Shown here: positions 22,833 to 26,429 of the stretch, piece by piece | How the letters are laid out: the number at the start of each line of letters is the position of its first letter | Numbering within the stretch: the first letter of the stretch is position 1 | Assembly (NCBI GenBank): GCA_900539655.1 | Contig: UQCR01000094.1 | Span: 1-26,429, forward strand | Length of the DNA: 26,429 nucleotides | Direction: 5' to 3' | Source of the DNA: an uncultured Robinsoniella sp. | Lineage (GTDB): Bacteria > Bacillota > Clostridia > Lachnospirales > Lachnospiraceae | Notes under the pieces: generated by a model | What the model was told of the DNA's origin: nothing | Seen by the model: the letters and a program-made list of their open reading frames with translations, nothing else | Databases searched by the model: none | Position numbers and translations under genes: made by a program

Positions 22833-23759
22833 TTATACTGCCCCTCCTTTTTTATTTAAAAAATGATATAGTGCTCCGATTAAATTTGCATCATTATAGA
22901 ATTTACAATTGGTCACAACGGGTCTTGGAATATAGGGACTTAAAAATCTCATGGGGTGATTTTCCATATATTCATCAATGCTTTTTTCCAGATACTCATG
23001 CAGCAGAGGCTGGCAGCTGATGCCCCCGCCTACTGCCACTACATCCAGATCCAGCAGCATATTCAGATTACATACCTGCAATGCAAGGCTGTCGGTGAAA
23101 TCCTTCAGTCCCTTTAACACCTTTTCATCACCTGACATGGCACGTTCAAATAATTGCCGCCCGTCATATTTTTCCCAGTCTTCCCCGGTATAAAACGCCA
23201 CTCTTTTGGCAAATCCCTGGAATCCGCTTTTCATCCCCCAGTAGCCGTCCAGTTCATATTTTTGTTCTTCCTCTACCGCTACATAACTGAATTCACCGGC
23301 AGTCTGCCGCCTGCCTTTATACAGCTTTTTATCAATAATAAGTCCGCCGCCTACTCCGGAACCCAAGACCAGGACCGCACCATTGGTACATCCCCTGAGG
23401 CTTCCCTTCCAGAATTCAGCCAATGCGGCACATTTTCCGTCATTTTCTATCGTGACCGGAAATTTGTATTTCTCACATAGAATCTCAGCCAGCGCAGTAC
23501 CGCATAAATATGCCAGATATCCGGCAGTCACGCAATACCCTGCATCACTGTCCAGCATGCCGGGCATACTGATGGCAATGCCCTCGATTCTGTCTTTATA
23601 CCCTTCAATAACATCGCTGATCATACAGATAAATGCTTCTTTTGTTCCCGATGTATAATCCGGTGTAATAAATTTCCCACGCTCCAGAATATCTGTTTTT
23701 TCATTCATCAATGCATACTTCGTAAATGTCCCGCCTGCATCAAATACCAGATATGCCAT
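22833..23759 (-). CDS. ROK-family sugar kinase, probable beta-glucoside kinase
   Basis: A 308-residue ROK kinase. ATP/phosphate motifs are DAGGTFTKY (7-15) and LGSGVGGGL (132-140); IENDGKCAALAEFW holds the catalytic Asp107; AGEFSY (154-159) follows. The Cys-rich zinc motif of glucokinase-type ROK proteins is not visible: the corresponding region reads EEEQKYELDGYWGMKSG, so the substrate is probably not free glucose. With a GPH symporter rather than a PTS in the operon and a phospho-beta-glucosidase next door, ATP-dependent phosphorylation of an imported beta-glucoside is the best reading (BglK type). That substrate is inferred from context. Confidence 0.85.
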   Translation of the reverse strand: MAYLVFDAGGTFTKYALMNEKTDILERGKFITPDYTSGTKEAFICMISDVIEGYKDRIEGIAISMPGMLDSDAGYCVTAGYLAYLCGTALAEILCEKYKFPVTIENDGKCAALAEFWKGSLRGCTNGAVLVLGSGVGGGLIIDKKLYKGRRQTAGEFSYVAVEEEQKYELDGYWGMKSGFQGFAKRVAFYTGEDWEKYDGRQLFERAMSGDEKVLKGLKDFTDSLALQVCNLNMLLDLDVVAVGGGISCQPLLHEYLEKSIDEYMENHPMRFLSPYIPRPVVTNCKFYNDANLIGALYHFLNKKGGAV

Positions 23760-23799
23760 GTATTGCTCCTCCGTTTCCCTTATTTAACGTAAAAGGCGT

Positions 23800-24723
23800 T
23801 CAGCTGCCTGCACCAAAATTAATCGCCAGCTTTGCATAGAAATCTTCCATTGTCATCCTTGCATCCAATGTATGGTAGACTCTTATTTCACGGTTCTGCT
23901 GTCCATGGATATATGTCATGTCATCCGCTATTGCCGGAGCCGGCTTTAAATCATAATTCATTTTTTCCAGTTCATCTAAAAGCAGTGTAACGGTTGCCTG
24001 ATCGCCAAGTCCCCAGGTTTCTCCATGGGGCCATGGTGCGTAATCAGCAAGCTTGTTATTAAATGACACCATTTGTTCAAACAGATATTTCCCGATTTCA
24101 CCGCAGGGCTTTACCCGAAACTGTAATTCCGCCAGAGAAACTGCAATCTGCTTATACACATCCATGGGAACCTGCCATAAGGGAACTTTTGAACAAAATA
24201 ACAGATTTGCCGCCTTAACGTCCATCATCAGATTAAATTCAAATCCTCCTTTTGGCCACACGCCTCCGCCAATCCAGATAACCGTCATATGCTCCGCTAT
24301 TTCCGGCTTCATAAGCAATGCGCTTGCCAGGTCTGTAACAGCACCCTGGCAGACTACGAAAAGGGGACGGGGATCATCTTTTAATGCTTCTTCTATAATG
24401 AATCTGGCTCCCTCCGATTCTATGGGAGTATTTTCATCCTCCAGAGAGTGGGGTGCCCCAAGCAGCACCGGATATTTATCTTTTACTCCCATAAGCCCAA
24501 GTACTTTTTCCACTTCCAGAAAGCTGGCTTTTGCGGTATTCTCTTCCCCGTATTCCTGAGGATTTTTGCAGAAATGCCCTGCCACAATTCCTTTTACATC
24601 AAATTTAGGCGTCATAATGTGATGGGCAACTGCAAATTGGTCATCTGCTTCATTTTTACAGTCCGTATGGACAATGACCCGGTATTTCTTCTGATCCGGT
24701 ACTTTGAAATCATACTTCCACAT
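23800..24723 (-). CDS. Nucleoside-hydrolase-like protein (inosine-uridine hydrolase superfamily)
   Basis: A 307-residue protein of the nucleoside hydrolase fold, which classically cleaves N-ribosides with a bound Ca2+. The calcium-site motif is present in the variant form HTDCKNEADDQFA (Asp21, Asp27, Asp28) instead of the classical DTDPGxDDA. VVCQGAVTDLASAL, VIWIGGGVWPKGGFEFNLMMDVKAANLLF and ETWGLGDQATV cover the central loop and the C-terminal acidic residue. The variant motif marks a subfamily whose substrate is, as far as I know, not settled. The start at 24723 is chosen for its AGGAG site 7 bases upstream; the gene overlaps the end of the symporter gene by 14 bases. Its presence in a beta-glucoside operon is unusual. 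Confidence 0.82.
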   Translation of the reverse strand: MWKYDFKVPDQKKYRVIVHTDCKNEADDQFAVAHHIMTPKFDVKGIVAGHFCKNPQEYGEENTAKASFLEVEKVLGLMGVKDKYPVLLGAPHSLEDENTPIESEGARFIIEEALKDDPRPLFVVCQGAVTDLASALLMKPEIAEHMTVIWIGGGVWPKGGFEFNLMMDVKAANLLFCSKVPLWQVPMDVYKQIAVSLAELQFRVKPCGEIGKYLFEQMVSFNNKLADYAPWPHGETWGLGDQATVTLLLDELEKMNYDLKPAPAIADDMTYIHGQQNREIRVYHTLDARMTMEDFYAKLAINFGAGS

Positions 24724-26113
24724 ACGCATTCTCCTCTTTTGCATTTAATACTCTTCGCTCATCCATTTCTCTTTTGATCTTAGGATAAACTTTGTCTAAA
24801 TCATAGAAAAATAAGATTACAATACATGCCACATTACAGACAATCGGTATTCCGATAAAAGCGATGGTAATTGCAGTGTTGGCACTTGCACTCTGAACTG
24901 CAGCCGCTCCGTCATATGCACCCCAAGCCAGAAGCCCTGCCGCAATCGCACTTGCAGAAGCGCTTGCCACTTTGTTGATAAACCCGGAAACAGCAGTCTG
25001 AGTGCCTGCCAGATTTTTGCCATTTTTCCATTCTCCATAGTCTACTGTATCTGCAAGCATAGAGAAGAACATAGTCTGACGGAATCCCATTCCAAAGCCA
25101 ATTACGCCGATACTGAAATATATCATAGTAATTGATTCCCTTGCAGCGAACAATATGATGAATCCAAGAATCTGAATTGCAGTTCCCAGAATGGAGATAT
25201 TTTTCTTGGATACTTTCTGGTTCATTGCACCTGATAAAAGCATAGAAGCAATCGGTACAATTGTTAACAGGGATACTGCAACAGAGGTGAGCATTTCATC
25301 TCCCACAATATATTTAAAATAGTAAGCGATGGTTGCAAACATCCCCAAGTAGCCGACAAATAAGAAAAATGTCTGGGCAAGCATTAACATATAAGGTTTA
25401 TTCTTTACAAGACTGCCAAGGTCTTTTACAATGCTTGTCTTTTTCACAACCTTTGGTGCCGGATTAATTTCCTTGATATTGAAAACACAAATGAATAAAA
25501 TGATCACAACGATGATTCCAAATATGATATTTGTATTTCGGTAACCGGTTGCCACATCTCCTCCACCCAGTCTGGAGATCAGAAACAGTGCCATGGATGC
25601 AGATGTCAGGGAACCAAGATTGGAAAAAATGGTTCTGGAGGTTACAATTTTGGTCCGCTCTGTGGGATCGGAACTCAATGTGGGAAGGATGGATCCCATA
25701 GGGATATTTACCAGGGTATAGCCAAATGAAAAGATGATATAAGTAACATATGCCCAGATCAGTTTTCCGGACTGTGAAAAGTCAGGGCTGGTGAATACAA
25801 GCACCATGCCAATTGCAAGAACAGGAGCACCTGCCAGCATCCATGGACGGTTTCTTCCCATCTTGGTATTGGTTTTGTCAATTAACGTACCCACTACATA
25901 ATCGGTAAAAGCATCAAAAAACTTAGTCACTAAAAACATAAAAGCTACCGCAGACGCATTCAACCCTGCCACATCCGTATAATAAATTAAAAGATAGGTA
26001 TTGACCATCAGATATGCCAGATTACAGGCATAATCAGAGATTCCAAAGCCAATTCTCTGCCGCCACAAAAATTTCTTACTATAAGTCTTTGTCATTCCGG
26101 TATTTTGTTCCAT
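24710..26113 (-). CDS. GPH-family glycoside:cation symporter
   Basis: A 467-residue transporter with about 12 membrane segments. The N-terminal signature RIGFGISDYACNLAYLMVNTYLLIYYTDVAGL and the loop FDAFTDYVVGTLIDKTNTKMGRNRPWML (Asp-rich TM2 followed by the R/K-rich loop) are diagnostic of the glycoside-pentoside-hexuronide:cation symporter family (MelB/XynP/UidB relatives). It should import an unphosphorylated glycoside with Na+ or H+, which explains the need for the downstream ROK kinase. The ATG at 26113 has AAGGAG at 8 bases; the ATG two codons earlier is too close to that site. It is the first gene of the four-gene operon. Confidence 0.9.
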   Translation of the reverse strand: MEQNTGMTKTYSKKFLWRQRIGFGISDYACNLAYLMVNTYLLIYYTDVAGLNASAVAFMFLVTKFFDAFTDYVVGTLIDKTNTKMGRNRPWMLAGAPVLAIGMVLVFTSPDFSQSGKLIWAYVTYIIFSFGYTLVNIPMGSILPTLSSDPTERTKIVTSRTIFSNLGSLTSASMALFLISRLGGGDVATGYRNTNIIFGIIVVIILFICVFNIKEINPAPKVVKKTSIVKDLGSLVKNKPYMLMLAQTFFLFVGYLGMFATIAYYFKYIVGDEMLTSVAVSLLTIVPIASMLLSGAMNQKVSKKNISILGTAIQILGFIILFAARESITMIYFSIGVIGFGMGFRQTMFFSMLADTVDYGEWKNGKNLAGTQTAVSGFINKVASASASAIAAGLLAWGAYDGAAAVQSASANTAITIAFIGIPIVCNVACIVILFFYDLDKVYPKIKREMDERRVLNAKEENAYVEV

Positions 26114-26162
26114 TTTCATTTCTCCTTTTATAGAATCAAATTCTCTTGATCTGTTGTTATGC

Positions 26163-26219
26163 TTATCATAACTTGTATTTCTCGATTCTTATATCAAAAT
26201 ATTTCAATATTTATCATAA
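26163..26219. promoter_or_regulatory. Control region of the GPH-GH1 operon
   Basis: An AT-rich stretch with two direct copies of TTATCATAA (26163-26171 and 26211-26219, 48 bp apart) and a perfect dyad AAATATT-TC-AATATTT (26197-26212). It lies between the operon start and a divergent gene. No convincing -35/-10 pair could be fixed for the operon; TATAAG near 26188-26193 on the minus strand is a possible -10. Confidence 0.4.
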
Positions 26220-26326
26220 TATTCAGGGAAATAGTGGAATGGAATAAAGTATATTGGGGTTTTGCTGATTAATGACGCTTTGTGTAATATAAGTAGTGTA
26301 CAGAAAGATGGGGGTGGGAAACTGAT

Positions 26327-26429
26327 ATGGGCTCCGTCAGCTTGCCGCAGAACTGGTATTTTCTAACCTTTGCAGAGCGCTTTTTGGCGGCACGCGGGCA
26401 TTCACCGAGAAATCCTGATGCATTTCTCG
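26327..26429 (+). CDS. N-terminal fragment of a divergent gene, cut by the window edge
   Basis: An open frame from ATG 26327 to the end of the window (34 codons), beginning MGSVSLPQNWYFLTFAERFLAARGHS. A GGGGGTGGG stretch lies upstream, and TTGCTG-17-TAATAT (about 26261-26289) is a possible promoter. G+C is higher here than in the preceding intergenic DNA, as expected of coding sequence. Divergent placement beside a sugar operon suggests a regulator, but too little is present to name a family. Confidence 0.4.
   Translation, partial: MGSVSLPQNWYFLTFAERFLAARGHSPRNPDAFL

Noticed and set aside
1..26429. CRISPR arrays, tRNA or rRNA genes, insertion sequences
   Set aside because: No regularly spaced repeats, tRNA cloverleaf, rRNA-like block or transposase was found on reading both strands; the only long repeats are the paralogous coding regions.

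Overview
The window looks like chromosomal DNA from a low-to-moderate G+C anaerobic member of the Bacillota, most probably a gut Lachnospiraceae-type Clostridia. The reasons are strong AGGAGG-type ribosome-binding sites, an M-box (Mg2+) riboswitch, Gram-positive lipoprotein signals, GPH/ROK/GH1 sugar genes and intestinal-type aryl-sulfate sulfotransferases. The taxonomic call is inference. Almost every gene lies on the minus strand, so transcription mostly runs from high to low coordinates. No rRNA, tRNA, CRISPR array or mobile element was recognised.

Region 1 (about 60-6830) is a 2-aminoethylphosphonate (AEP) module. In transcription order it has an RpiR-family regulator, then an operon of ABC ATPase, one fused double-length permease, a lipoprotein binding protein, PhnW (AEP:pyruvate transaminase) and PhnX (phosphonoacetaldehyde hydrolase). 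Together these import AEP and split it to phosphate and acetaldehyde, moving the amino group to pyruvate. The same 17-bp palindrome (TTGTAG-N5-CTACAA) lies upstream of the regulator and upstream of the transport operon, which points to a shared operator.

Region 2 (about 7110-7870) is a lone plus-strand gene for an RsiV/PdaC-like protein (DUF4163/DUF3298 type). It converges on region 3, with a hairpin terminator between.

Region 3 (about 7940-17870) is the most unusual part. It holds four aryl-sulfate sulfotransferase (ASST) paralogues and two closely related small lipoproteins, in two transcription units: lipoprotein-ASST-ASST-ASST (17785 to 10827), then a terminator, then lipoprotein-ASST (10601 to 7957). 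All four enzymes keep the active-site His/His/Arg/His set of the family. They differ in how they are anchored (membrane helix or lipid) and one is much more divergent. They are predicted to act outside the membrane, exchanging sulfate between aryl sulfates and phenols without PAPS.

Region 4 (about 17925-21370) is mgtA, a P-type Mg2+-importing ATPase, preceded by a promoter with a perfect TTGACA, an M-box riboswitch and an intrinsic terminator. Two overlapping candidate small ORFs, each with a good ribosome-binding site, lie between terminator and mgtA.

Region 5 (21420-26113) is a tightly packed carbohydrate operon: GPH-family symporter, nucleoside-hydrolase-like protein, ROK kinase (beta-glucoside kinase type) and GH1 6-phospho-beta-glucosidase. 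A divergent gene, cut off by the right edge, starts near 26327 and could be its regulator.
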